From positions 1 to 24,270 of the forward strand of contig JACOVJ010000075.1 of assembly GCA_016177385.1 (NCBI GenBank): a DNA stretch of 24,270 nt, written 5' to 3'. Below the pieces are notes generated by a model. The model saw only the letters and a program-made list of their open reading frames with translations. It was not told where the DNA came from and made no database searches. The stretch comes from Candidatus Niyogiibacteriota bacterium (GTDB lineage: Bacteria; Patescibacteriota; Minisyncoccia; HO2-45-28). Made by a program: the position numbers and the translations under genes. Shown in pieces: positions 7,528-14,246 of this stretch. Numbering within the stretch: the first letter of the stretch is position 1; each line of letters opens with the position of its first letter.

Positions 7528-7600
7528 GCCGATGTAGCTCAACTGGCAGAGCAATCGCTTCGTAAGCGATAGGTTGTCGGTTCGATTCCGACCATCGGCT
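7528..7600 (+). tRNA. tRNA-Thr(CGT)
   Basis: The 73-nt cloverleaf has acceptor GCCGATG/CATCGGC, D-arm GCTC...GAGC, anticodon stem ATCGC/GCGAT with loop TTCGTAA (anticodon CGT), and T-arm GTCGG-TTCGATT-CCGAC. CCA is not encoded. A TATACT at 7513-7518 is a plausible -10, placing transcription start close to the tRNA 5' end. Confidence 0.96.
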
Positions 7601-7604
7601 CCCG

Positions 7605-7633
7605 TTGATTTTTTCCACCCTTTTTGCTATAAG
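7605..7633 (+). promoter_or_regulatory. Promoter of the lipoprotein gene
   Basis: TTGATT (7605-7610), a 17-bp spacer and TATAAG (7628-7633) form a good vegetative promoter. The leader then carries AAGGAGG (7665-7671) six bases before the ATG. This gene therefore has a conventional leader, unlike several neighbours. Confidence 0.65.
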
Positions 7634-7677
7634 CATATCTAGAGGGGGAAAGCCATTCATTCAAAAGGAGGCCCGCT

Positions 7678-8163
7678 ATGCGGAACATGGCGCGATACGT
7701 TATGCCGGTTTTCGCGTTTCTTTTGGTCTTTTCGCTCGTCGCCTGCAAACGGACGCGCGAGGAATACTCGCCGGTCATGCACGAATCCGGTACGGTCCTG
7801 CAGGCCGTGTACACGCCGTCAACGCATCGAACCGAATTGGGCGTGACCGCGTTCGAAACCGGACCGCTCGGCATGGATTACAGCGGAAACCCGGGGATCT
7901 CGCTCGGCAACGGCATGCAGATCAGTCAGGTGACGGTTCCCGAAAAATTCGCCATCGTTTTCCGGTGCGAGCACGGGGAGTTCATCATCACGCGCAAAGA
8001 CGTTTACGAACAGCTCAAGAATTTCCAAGGGCGCGCGGTGGACATCGAGTACCGCGAGGTGTATCGGGTCGTGTACGAGGAGCAGGACGGCAAGGAGCAG
8101 GTTCTCGATCGCAAGCTGGTGGATTACGACTTCATCCGCGCGGTGCCAAAATCCGATCGGTAA
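7678..8163 (+). CDS. Predicted lipoprotein of unknown function
   Basis: This is a 161-residue protein with a lipoprotein signal peptide: basic MRNMARY, a hydrophobic stretch (about residues 8-20), then the lipobox LVAC with C23 as the lipidation site. The mature part is soluble and beta-rich with charged segments (FRCEHGEFIITRKDVYEQL, IEYREVYRVVYEEQ). I do not recognise the family. The start is fixed by AAGGAGG six bases upstream. The gene is monocistronic, with its own promoter and its own terminator at 8167-8191. It probably sits on the outer face of the cell membrane. Confidence 0.82.
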   Translation: MRNMARYVMPVFAFLLVFSLVACKRTREEYSPVMHESGTVLQAVYTPSTHRTELGVTAFETGPLGMDYSGNPGISLGNGMQISQVTVPEKFAIVFRCEHGEFIITRKDVYEQLKNFQGRAVDIEYREVYRVVYEEQDGKEQVLDRKLVDYDFIRAVPKSDR

Positions 8164-8166
8164 CAG

Positions 8167-8191
8167 AGGGGGCGCCTCATGCGCCCCCTTT
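8167..8191 (+). terminator. Intrinsic terminator after lipoprotein gene
   Basis: GGGGGCGC and GCGCCCCC pair around the loop CTCAT, followed by TTT. This is a GC-rich 8-bp stem starting five bases after the stop codon. Confidence 0.85.
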
Positions 8192-8195
8192 CTAT

Positions 8196-8224
8196 TTGGT
8201 TTGCCGGTCAGCTTATGATAAAAT
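8196..8224 (+). promoter_or_regulatory. Promoter of prfB, leaderless spacing
   Basis: TTGGTT (8196-8201), a 17-bp spacer and TAAAAT (8219-8224) lie six bases before the prfB ATG at 8231. No Shine-Dalgarno sequence is present. TATGAT at 8214-8219 is an alternative -10. Confidence 0.5.
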
Positions 8225-8230
8225 ATCGTC

Positions 8231-9317
8231 ATGGCCGATACGCAGAAAGACCGGGTCGGTATGTTATATCGTAACGTCCGCCGCATGGCGGACCGTCTTT
8301 GACCTTGCGAAAAAACGCGAGGAAATTTTGACATTGGAAAAGGAAACGGCGCGTCCCGGTTTTTGGGACGACCGTATGCATGCGGCCGAAATCTCGACCC
8401 GTCTTAATGCGCTCAAGGAAGAAACCGCGGTTTGGGAAAAGCTCGAGGACGATGCGCGCACGCTCGAAGAATTGACGGAAACCGAGAGCGGCACGGCGCC
8501 GGGGGAGCTTGAGGCGGATCGGGCCCAACTCGAACGTTCATTCGAGCGCGAAAAGAAAAAAGCGTTCCTTTCGGGCAAATACGACCGCGAAAGCGCTGTG
8601 ATCTCGATCTACGCAGGTGCGGGCGGGGACGATGCCGAGGATTGGACGCGGATCCTTTTCGATATGTATCAGCGCACAGCCGGACGGATGAATTTTGCGG
8701 TGGATGTCCTGCACCATCATCGGTCAGAAACCGGCGGTACAAAAAATGTGACATTCGAGGTGGACGGCGCATTCGCCTATGGGTATCTCAAGGGCGAGGC
8801 CGGCGTTCACCGCCTTGTGCGCATGTCGCCGTTTTCGGCCAAAAAATTGCGTCATACATCGTTCGCGTTGGTGGAGGTAGCGCCCGCGCGCGTCGGCTCC
8901 GAAGAGATCGAGATCCGTCCGGACGATATTGATGTAAGTTTTGCGCGCTCCTCGGGACCGGGCGGACAAAATGTGAACAAGCGCGAAACCGCCGTGCGCA
9001 TCGCACATAAACCGTCAGGGATCCAGGTACATGTGGATTCGGAGAGGTCGCAGGCGCAAAATCGCGAAAAAGCCATGGAACTGTTGCGCGCCAAACTCTA
9101 CGAGCGGCGTCGCGCCCAGCGCGCGAAAGAGGGGGAAACATTTACGGTGGAGGGCGGTTCGGGAACCGCCGAGTGGGGGCACCAGATCCGTTCGTATGTT
9201 TTGCATCCCTATAAAATGGTAAAGGACCACCGGACCGGCGTTGAAACATCGGACGTGGACGCGGTATTCGCGGGGAAACTGGACGCATTCATCGACGCCG
9301 AGCTCGAACTTACATAA
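8231..9317 (+). CDS. prfB: Peptide chain release factor 2, programmed +1 frameshift
   Basis: RF2 ends translation at UGA and UAA codons. The first 23 codons run from ATG 8231 to CTT, then an in-frame TGA (8300-8302). The context CTT-TGA-C is the classic autoregulatory +1 slip, and reading resumes at GAC 8301. The joined product is 8231-8299 plus 8301-9317, 361 residues. After joining, the anticodon-like tripeptide SPF lies at about 199-201 and the catalytic GGQ at about 244-246, close to the family positions. The upstream stimulatory element is only a weak GGCGGA. The gene proves that UGA is used as a stop here. ftsE starts on the base after its TAA. Confidence 0.96.
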
Positions 9318-10001
9318 ATGATCTATTTCGATAAAGTCACCAAGGTTTATTCGCCGACCTCGATTGCGTTGGACGGTGTGAGTTTGGCGATCGAACCCAA
9401 GGAATTCGTTTCGATCGTGGGGCGTTCGGGCGCCGGAAAAACCACGCTTTTGAAATTATTGCTTGCCGAAGAAAAACCCTCCTCCGGAGAGGTCTATTTC
9501 GAATCGTTCAATGTCCATAATGCGTCGCCTAGTGAAGTGATCCAGATCCGGCGCCGGATCGGGTGCGTGTTCCAGGATTTCCGGCTCCTGCCGTCGAAAA
9601 CCGCGTTTGAGAACGTTGCGTTCGCCATGGAAGCCGCCGAGGCCGCCGATAGCGATATTGCCGTGGATGTTCCGCAGGCGTTGGAATTGGTGGGGCTTGC
9701 GGACAAAGCGTGGCACTTTCCCAACGAACTATCGGGCGGAGAAAAACAGCGGGTCGCGATCGCGCGGGCCATTGTGAACCGGCCGGATGTGGTGTTGGCG
9801 GACGAGCCGACCGGCAATCTCGACCCCATTTCCACGCGCGAGATCGTGGGACTTCTCAAAAGTATCAACGAACTGGGAACGACCGTGATCCTGGCAACGC
9901 ATAACCATGACATCGTGAACGCCCTTGAAAAACGGGTGATCACCGTTGAAGCGGGGAAGGTCGCGCGGGACGACAAAAAAGGGCGGTATATGGTTAAATA
10001 A
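9318..10001 (+). CDS. ftsE: Cell division ATP-binding protein FtsE
   Basis: This 227-residue ABC ATPase forms a complex with FtsX at the septum and transmits ATP hydrolysis to extracellular peptidoglycan hydrolases (family knowledge). Walker A is GRSGAGKTT (about residues 35-43), the signature LSGGEKQRVA starts at L138, and Walker B VVLADEP includes D162-E163. The opening MIYFDKVTKVY and the length are typical. It starts immediately after the prfB stop (TAAATG), with no room for its own promoter. ftsX follows four bases after its stop, so prfB-ftsE-ftsX is one operon, an order common in bacteria. Confidence 0.95.
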   Translation: MIYFDKVTKVYSPTSIALDGVSLAIEPKEFVSIVGRSGAGKTTLLKLLLAEEKPSSGEVYFESFNVHNASPSEVIQIRRRIGCVFQDFRLLPSKTAFENVAFAMEAAEAADSDIAVDVPQALELVGLADKAWHFPNELSGGEKQRVAIARAIVNRPDVVLADEPTGNLDPISTREIVGLLKSINELGTTVILATHNHDIVNALEKRVITVEAGKVARDDKKGRYMVK

Positions 10002-10005
10002 ACGC

Positions 10006-10920
10006 ATGACAACTGGAGTCACCATTCAGCGGATCGTTCGCGGCGGGTTCATGAGTTTCTGGCGAAACGGGTGGGTGTCGCTGACCGCGACACTCGTGAT
10101 GACGCTTGCGGTTTTCGTCATCGGCTCGCTTCTTTTCTCGAATGTCTTGCTGACTTCGGCGCTCTCCCGGATCGAGGAGCAGGTGGATATCAGCGTATAT
10201 TTCCGGAGTGATGCGGCGGAACAGGATATTCTAGCCGCGAATGCCGCCATTGCCCAATTGCCGCAAGTGAGGTCCACGGCCTACGTGTCGCGCGAGGACG
10301 CGCTCGCGAAATTCCGGGCGCGCCATGCGGGGAATGCGCTCATCACCCAATCGCTCGATGAACTGGGCGATAACCCTTTGCAGGCAAGCCTGAATATCCG
10401 CGCCCAAAACCCGGACCAATATGAAGTGATCGCGCGATTTCTGGAATCGAGCGTGTATCAGGCGATCATCGACAAGGTCAATTATTTTCAAAATCAGGTC
10501 GTGATCGAGCGATTGTCGCGGGTCCTTTCGGCCGGGCGCGCCATCGGGTTCGGGATCACGGTGGCGCTCTCAGCGATCGCGGTGTTGGTGGTGCTGAATA
10601 CGATCCGGCTCGCGATCTACACCGCGCGGGATGAGATCGCGGTCATGAAAGTCGTGGGCGCATCATCCCGATATGTGCGGGGGCCGTTCGTGGTGTCGGG
10701 GGCGCTCTATGGGGTGTTCGCGGCGTTCATTACGGCAGTTCTTTTTTATCCGTTGACGCTCTGGCTCGGTCCGCAGACGGCGGCGTTTTTCGGGGGATTG
10801 GATCTTTTTCAATATTATCTCGCGCATTTTTTCCAGATCTTTTTTATCCTGCTTTCCTGCGGCATTCTCTTGGGCGTACTCTCATCCACGATCGCCATCC
10901 GGCGGTATCTGAAAGTATAG
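10006..10920 (+). CDS. ftsX: Cell division protein FtsX
   Basis: This is a 304-residue permease-like partner of FtsE. The first membrane helix is at about residues 25-48, followed by an extracellular domain (about 50-170) with the family block DISVYFRSDAAEQDI. Three C-terminal helices follow, with the cytoplasmic loop YTARDEIAVMKVVGAS between them. The ATG at 10006 is chosen because it lies four bases after the ftsE stop and fits the family start; an in-frame ATG at 9946 would overlap ftsE by 56 bases. No peptidoglycan hydrolase follows it here, so the effector must be encoded elsewhere. The stop codon is the base of a large hairpin. Confidence 0.94.
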   Translation: MTTGVTIQRIVRGGFMSFWRNGWVSLTATLVMTLAVFVIGSLLFSNVLLTSALSRIEEQVDISVYFRSDAAEQDILAANAAIAQLPQVRSTAYVSREDALAKFRARHAGNALITQSLDELGDNPLQASLNIRAQNPDQYEVIARFLESSVYQAIIDKVNYFQNQVVIERLSRVLSAGRAIGFGITVALSAIAVLVVLNTIRLAIYTARDEIAVMKVVGASSRYVRGPFVVSGALYGVFAAFITAVLFYPLTLWLGPQTAAFFGGLDLFQYYLAHFFQIFFILLSCGILLGVLSSTIAIRRYLKV

Positions 10921-11081
10921 AACTCATTTCAAAACCTCATTCCGGCTCTCCGAGACGCGATTTTTGGCTGCGACGCTTCGCTTCGGGCTCAAAATATCTC
11001 GATATTCCTCGCCCTCCATCTCGCGTCTCGCCGTAAAAATCGCGTCTCTCGGCTCGAAAGCAGGTTTTGAAATGAGTTCTA
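10918..11081. repeat. Extended 164-nt palindromic element
   Basis: The outer arms form a perfect 20-bp inverted repeat (10918-10937 with 11062-11081). Inside lies a second perfect 14-bp pairing, GAGACGCGATTTTT (10952-10965) with its complement at 11035-11048. A tip hairpin AATATC-TC-GATATT (10993-11006) follows. Pairing continues imperfectly between these blocks, so the whole segment can fold into one long hairpin. It starts on the ftsX stop codon. It is unrelated in sequence to the 21-nt REP units further on. It could be a miniature inverted-repeat element or a transcript-end structure. Confidence 0.7.
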
Positions 11082-11084
11082 AAA

Positions 11085-11107
11085 ATCCCCGCATAAAAAG
11101 CGGGGGG
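11085..11107 (-). terminator. Terminator of zinc-motif gene
   Basis: On the minus strand CCCCGC and GCGGGG pair around a seven-base loop and are followed by ATTTTT. It lies just past the stop of the gene at 11114-11488. Confidence 0.8.
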
Positions 11108-11113
11108 ATGGAA

Positions 11114-11488
11114 CTAGTGTCGTTCGTGGCGCTCGCGAACTTCGCGGAAGAGTTGATCCCATTCGAATGACGGGATTTGTTTTGTTAGGCGCACGATCTT
11201 TTTCCGTTGGGGATGATTGTAAATGTAATTTTCTTGGGAGCACTTGGGGCAGATCAGGTGACAACACTCAACATCGGTTTCGCCCCAATAATCCCCCTCG
11301 GTACACGAATAGGGAGCGACATAGAAATGGTCTTGGATGAAGCCCCACGATGATAACGGGCTCGCTTTTTTGCAATATTCGCACGTGATAAGCGTCCGCC
11401 GGAGAGCGGCATGTTTTTGTTTTTGAAGTCGGCGGATCTCTCCTTCGTGTCCCGTGATCGCCTGGTCGATCTTCGCAATGGCGCGCAC
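11114..11488 (-). CDS. Zinc-motif protein with N-terminal coiled coil
   Basis: This is a 124-residue protein. A charged helical N-terminus (AIAKIDQAITGHEGEIRRLQKQK) likely forms a coiled coil. CEYCKKAS then gives the first CxxC, and a second cluster CCHLICPKC gives the second, about 40 residues later; together they could form one zinc site. A basic helical tail follows. The GTG at 11488 is preferred because AAGGAG (11495-11500) lies six bases upstream; a TTG at 11512 would add eight residues with no such site. I do not recognise a named family. It is convergent with ftsX across the large hairpin. Confidence 0.7.
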   Translation of the reverse strand: MRAIAKIDQAITGHEGEIRRLQKQKHAALRRTLITCEYCKKASPLSSWGFIQDHFYVAPYSCTEGDYWGETDVECCHLICPKCSQENYIYNHPQRKKIVRLTKQIPSFEWDQLFREVRERHERH

Positions 11489-11573
11489 GATTTTCTCCTT
11501 CTTGATGCGCAAGAACGATTCGGGGATATCTTAAATCATAAAAGGATCCGATGCAACCCAGAGGATTCTCGGC

Positions 11574-11602
11574 TTTAAAAACAGCCGTTTTTGAGGTATA
11601 GT
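11574..11602 (+). promoter_or_regulatory. Promoter of the disrupted tRNA
   Basis: TTTAAA (11574-11579), a 17-bp spacer and TATAGT (11597-11602) would start transcription about 8 bases before the tRNA fragment at 11617. This is normal tRNA promoter spacing. It may now drive the homing endonuclease gene. Confidence 0.5.
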
Positions 11603-11616
11603 GATTTTTGAATCAT

Positions 11617-11639
11617 TGCCGGGTCATCTAACGGTAGGA
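11617..11639 (+). pseudogene. 5' fragment of a tRNA (probably tRNA-Gln)
   Basis: The 23-nt segment reads as a 5' acceptor strand TGCCGGG followed by a D-arm (TCATCTAACGGTAGGA) and then breaks off. No matching 3' half (a CCCGGCA strand) was found before or after the endonuclease gene. A U at position 1 is a known feature of bacterial tRNA-Gln, so a glutamine tRNA is the best guess. A tRNA-like promoter is still present upstream. It is read as a tRNA cut by insertion or recombination. Confidence 0.55.
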
Positions 11640-11670
11640 AAAACAATTCGGATTGTGGCATAATGAAATT

Positions 11671-12369
11671 ATGCCAAGCAATTGGAGCAAGGGTTATACA
11701 AAAGAAACTCATTCTTCCGTACGAAAGATTTCCGACACGATGAAGAAACGGAAAATTGATAACTTTGCCGGGTGGCGAAACAAAATGAAAGCGGCGGGAA
11801 TTATCCCTTCGGATTATCCAGAGTTTGTTAAAAATGGAGATCTCGCAGAATTAATCGGCGTGATCTTGGGCGACGGGCACTTAAGTGGATTTCCGCGGAC
11901 CGAGGAATTGACGATTTTTTCAAACGCAAACAATGCCGGTTTTATCAAAAGATACTCCGGCTTACTTGAGCAAATTTTCGGGAAAAGACCATACATTGCA
12001 AAAACGTCGTGGAGTAACTGCGTGAGAATTCGGGTGTATCAAAAAGAAATTCAAAAAAGATTGCAAATTCCGTTTAGTCCGCGAGGAAAGAAAACCATTA
12101 AAATTCCACGCTGGATTTTAAATAAAAAGAGTTATATGATACGATACTTGCGCGGTTTATATGAGGCAGAAGGAAGCTTTTGTGTCCATAAGCCGACCGC
12201 CACATATAAATTTCTGTTCAGCAATAAGAATTCTTCAATGCTGAATAACGTGTTTCGTTTGATGCGAAGGTTGGGCTTTCATCCGCATCGCGACGATTCG
12301 CGCGTACAATTATCGAGAAAGGAGGAGGTCTATCAGGCGCTCAAAACGCTTCAATTTCGTCAGTATTAA
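11671..12369 (+). CDS. LAGLIDADG homing endonuclease
   Basis: This is a 232-residue protein with two LAGLIDADG-like helices: LAELIGVILGDGHL (about residues 58-71) and YLRGLYEAEGSF (about 159-170). Each ends in the acidic residue that binds the catalytic metal (D68 region and E167 region). This is a single-chain two-motif enzyme that cuts a long asymmetric target. Start ATG 11671 lies in the right arm of an 8-bp inverted repeat (TGGCATAA and TTATGCCA). The gene is AT-richer than its neighbours, a sign of transfer. It lies between a tRNA fragment and an intact tRNA-Gln, so the target may be a tRNA gene. No group I intron core or intein motif surrounds it. Confidence 0.88.
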   Translation: MPSNWSKGYTKETHSSVRKISDTMKKRKIDNFAGWRNKMKAAGIIPSDYPEFVKNGDLAELIGVILGDGHLSGFPRTEELTIFSNANNAGFIKRYSGLLEQIFGKRPYIAKTSWSNCVRIRVYQKEIQKRLQIPFSPRGKKTIKIPRWILNKKSYMIRYLRGLYEAEGSFCVHKPTATYKFLFSNKNSSMLNNVFRLMRRLGFHPHRDDSRVQLSRKEEVYQALKTLQFRQY

Positions 12370-12373
12370 ATAT

Positions 12374-12448
12374 TGCGGGGTGGTGCAATCGGTAACACGT
12401 CAGGCTCTGAACCTGAAGTTCCTGGTTCGAGTCCAGGCCCCGCAGCCA
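12374..12448 (+). tRNA. tRNA-Gln(CTG), CCA encoded
   Basis: The 75-nt cloverleaf has acceptor TGCGGGG/CCCCGCA, anticodon stem TCAGG/CCTGA with loop CTCTGAA (anticodon CTG), T-arm CCTGG-TTCGAGT-CCAGG, discriminator G and an encoded CCA. It is the only one of the three tRNAs here with a templated CCA, and it starts four bases after the endonuclease stop. That combination could mean it travelled with the endonuclease gene. Confidence 0.95.
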
Positions 12449-12458
12449 GCTTGGAGAG

Positions 12459-12487
12459 GAAGCGGCAAAAACCGCTTCTTTTCCTTT
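12459..12487 (+). terminator. Terminator after tRNA-Gln
   Basis: GAAGCGG and CCGCTTC pair around CAAAAA, followed by TTTTCCTTT. This is a strong factor-independent terminator. Confidence 0.9.
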
Positions 12488-12592
12488 AGTTGACAAGTAA
12501 GGCGGGGTTTATCCCCACCCCTTGCGGATTCCACAATGTTCCGTGTGGTATGATGCAGAGATTAAAGGTCGCTTTGTTTCTTCATTGTTCTT

Positions 12593-12856
12593 ATGTTCAA
12601 TAAAATCGCACTCGCAAATTCGGTAGCCGCTGTTACCGCAGCCGCATATATTGTTTTCTATGTGCTGTGGACGGCGATGCCGGAGGCATTTAAATTCCTG
12701 TTCAACGCGCAGTTCATGGGAGCCGATATTGCACGTCTGGTTCCCAAAAGCATCGCGTTCGGGGATTTTGTGGGGATGCTGATCGCGCTTGCCGTATTCG
12801 GATGGTTGGTCGGGTACGTCTGGGCGTGGTTTTACAACTACTTCTCGAAACGATAA
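12593..12856 (+). CDS. Small two-helix membrane protein
   Basis: This 87-residue protein has two hydrophobic helices (about residues 8-28 and 57-80), separated by an amphipathic loop containing FLFNAQFMGADIARLVP, and ends in a short basic tail (YNYFSKR). The pattern resembles a family of small uncharacterised membrane proteins common in Patescibacteria (possibly DUF5676, not certain). No Shine-Dalgarno sequence precedes the ATG. TATGAT at 12549-12554 is a possible -10, giving a short leader. It stands alone, with the tRNA-Gln terminator upstream and a hairpin downstream. I assign no function. Confidence 0.75.
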   Translation: MFNKIALANSVAAVTAAAYIVFYVLWTAMPEAFKFLFNAQFMGADIARLVPKSIAFGDFVGMLIALAVFGWLVGYVWAWFYNYFSKR

Positions 12857-12910
12857 GGACAAGGGGAATGCACGGCGACCACGGGTTGCCTTCATCCCAT
12901 GGTTCTATGC

Positions 12911-12944
12911 GAAAACCAGCGGCGCTTGAGCGCGGCCGGTTTTC
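12911..12944 (+). terminator. Stem-loop before PAP2 gene
   Basis: GAAAACC (12911-12917) pairs with GGTTTTC (12938-12944). Inside them GCGC-TTGA-GCGC forms the tip, with two mismatches between. No strong T-run follows. It may end transcription of the small membrane gene or act as a leader structure for the PAP2 gene. Confidence 0.45.
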
Positions 12945-12963
12945 CATTTAGAGTGAACATCAT

Positions 12964-13521
12964 ATGCAGATCGACCGCGCTCTTTTTTTTCTGCTCCATC
13001 GCTGGGCGGGGGCGTCCGATGCCGCCCGTGCTCTCGCGGTCTTTTTTGCCGCTTATTTTCAATACGTTCTGGTCGCTCTTTTTTTCCTTTTTTTGCTGGC
13101 GTGGCGTTCGGGGCGGCGGGAAAAGTTGGAGTGCCTTCTGGCCGTCGGGCTTTCGGCCGCAGTCGCGCGCCTCGGCGTCACCGAACTTATCCGGTTTTTC
13201 TATCATCGTCCCCGCCCCTTTTTGGCGTACGGGACCGACCCGTTCCTTGCCGAGAATGCGTGGTCATTTCCGTCCGGACACTCGACGTTTTTTTTCGCGG
13301 CATCCGCGGCCCTCTACGCCTATAACAAAAAGGCCGGCATCGGATTTTTTATCGCAAGCATCATTTTGAACGCGGGCCGGGTCGCCGCGGGCGTGCACTA
13401 CCCGTCCGATATCCTTGGCGGCATGGTGATCGGCGTTGCGACCGCCATCGGCGTCGTGTGGGTGGTGCGGCGGTTCTCGGCGCGGATTCCGTTTTTGAGG
13501 CAAGCGGCCGACAAACAATGA
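12964..13521 (+). CDS. PAP2-family membrane phosphatase
   Basis: This is a 185-residue multi-pass protein with the three acid-phosphatase motifs in order: R-x6-RP (in RFFYHRPRP, with R for the usual K), PSGH (in SFPSGHSTF) and R-x5-H-x3-D (in RVAAGVHYPSD). Members remove phosphate from lipid pyrophosphates; the small size and arrangement fit a BcrC-like undecaprenyl-pyrophosphate phosphatase that recycles the lipid carrier on the outer face of the membrane. Its TGA overlaps the ATG of the next gene (ATGA), so it is translationally coupled to the polyprenyl-phosphate sugar synthase. The substrate is inferred from this context. Confidence 0.9.
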   Translation: MQIDRALFFLLHRWAGASDAARALAVFFAAYFQYVLVALFFLFLLAWRSGRREKLECLLAVGLSAAVARLGVTELIRFFYHRPRPFLAYGTDPFLAENAWSFPSGHSTFFFAASAALYAYNKKAGIGFFIASIILNAGRVAAGVHYPSDILGGMVIGVATAIGVVWVVRRFSARIPFLRQAADKQ

Positions 13522-14246
13522 AAAACCCGACATCCGTTTTTATCGTCATCCCGACCTATAATGAGCGCGGCAATATCCCGACGCTTATTGAAGCGCTCTT
13601 CGGGCTCGGGATTCCCGACTTGAAACTCATTGTTGTGGACGACGCGTCGCCGGATGGTACGGCGGAGGCCGTTCGAGAGCTTGCGGTGTCTTATCCTATT
13701 CATTTAATTGAACGCTCCGCAAAGCGCGGATTGGGTACGGCATATGCCGAGGCGTTTCAAGCGATTCTTGCCGGGCGCGTTCGTGATTGGGGCGTTCCCG
13801 ACCATGTTGTTCAAATGGATGCGGATTGGTCGCATGATCCGGCCGTTATCCCACGGCTTCTGGATGCGGCGCGCGAACACGATGTGGTGATCGGTTCGCG
13901 CTATATCGCGGGCGGCGGTATTCAAAATTGGGACCGGTCGCGCAGAGCGCTTTCTTTTTTTGCGAATCATTACGCGCGCCGGGTTTTAGGTGTTCCGTAC
14001 CGCGACCTGACAGCGGGGTTCAAGTGTTATCGCCGGACTGCGCTTGAAGCGCTCGATTGCGGACGGTTAAGTTCTGTCGGCTATAATTTTCAGATCGAAA
14101 CGGTGTACCGCGCGCATACAGCTGGCCTTCGCATTGCGGAGATTCCCATCACGTTCACGGAACGCAAACATGGCATTTCAAAAATGAATCTGGGGATCAT
14201 GCTCGAAAGTTTTTGGAAAGTGTTGCTGTTGCGGCTCCGGGGCTAA
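13518..14246 (+). CDS. Polyprenyl-phosphate mannose synthase-like GT2
   Basis: This 242-residue GT-A enzyme of family GT2 is closest to the Dpm1 group, which transfers mannose from GDP-mannose to a polyprenyl phosphate. The nucleotide-binding start IVIPTYNERGNI, the VVDDASPDGT block, the metal-binding DADWSHDP (D-x-D), and later GSRYIAGGGIQNW and LTAGFKCYRR all fit. It lacks the C-terminal membrane domain found in many relatives. The ATG at 13518 is chosen for its overlap with the PAP2 stop. Its TAA shares bases with the convergent DUF2079 stop. The product would feed GT-C enzymes such as the one at 15768. Confidence 0.9.
   Translation: MKNPTSVFIVIPTYNERGNIPTLIEALFGLGIPDLKLIVVDDASPDGTAEAVRELAVSYPIHLIERSAKRGLGTAYAEAFQAILAGRVRDWGVPDHVVQMDADWSHDPAVIPRLLDAAREHDVVIGSRYIAGGGIQNWDRSRRALSFFANHYARRVLGVPYRDLTAGFKCYRRTALEALDCGRLSSVGYNFQIETVYRAHTAGLRIAEIPITFTERKHGISKMNLGIMLESFWKVLLLRLRG

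Noticed and set aside
7605..8300. Long open frame upstream of and continuous with the prfB second frame
   Set aside because: It overlaps tRNA-Thr and the lipoprotein gene out of frame. The real prfB start is ATG 8231, with the frameshift at 8300.
11640..11670. Possible group I intron around the endonuclease gene
   Set aside because: Only about 30 nt separate the tRNA fragment from the coding start, and no 3' tRNA half or intron core was found.
12490..12518. TTGACA at 12490-12495 as promoter of the small membrane gene
   Set aside because: No -10 hexamer lies at proper spacing. The downstream sequence is a G/C hairpin (GGGG-TTTAT-CCCC).
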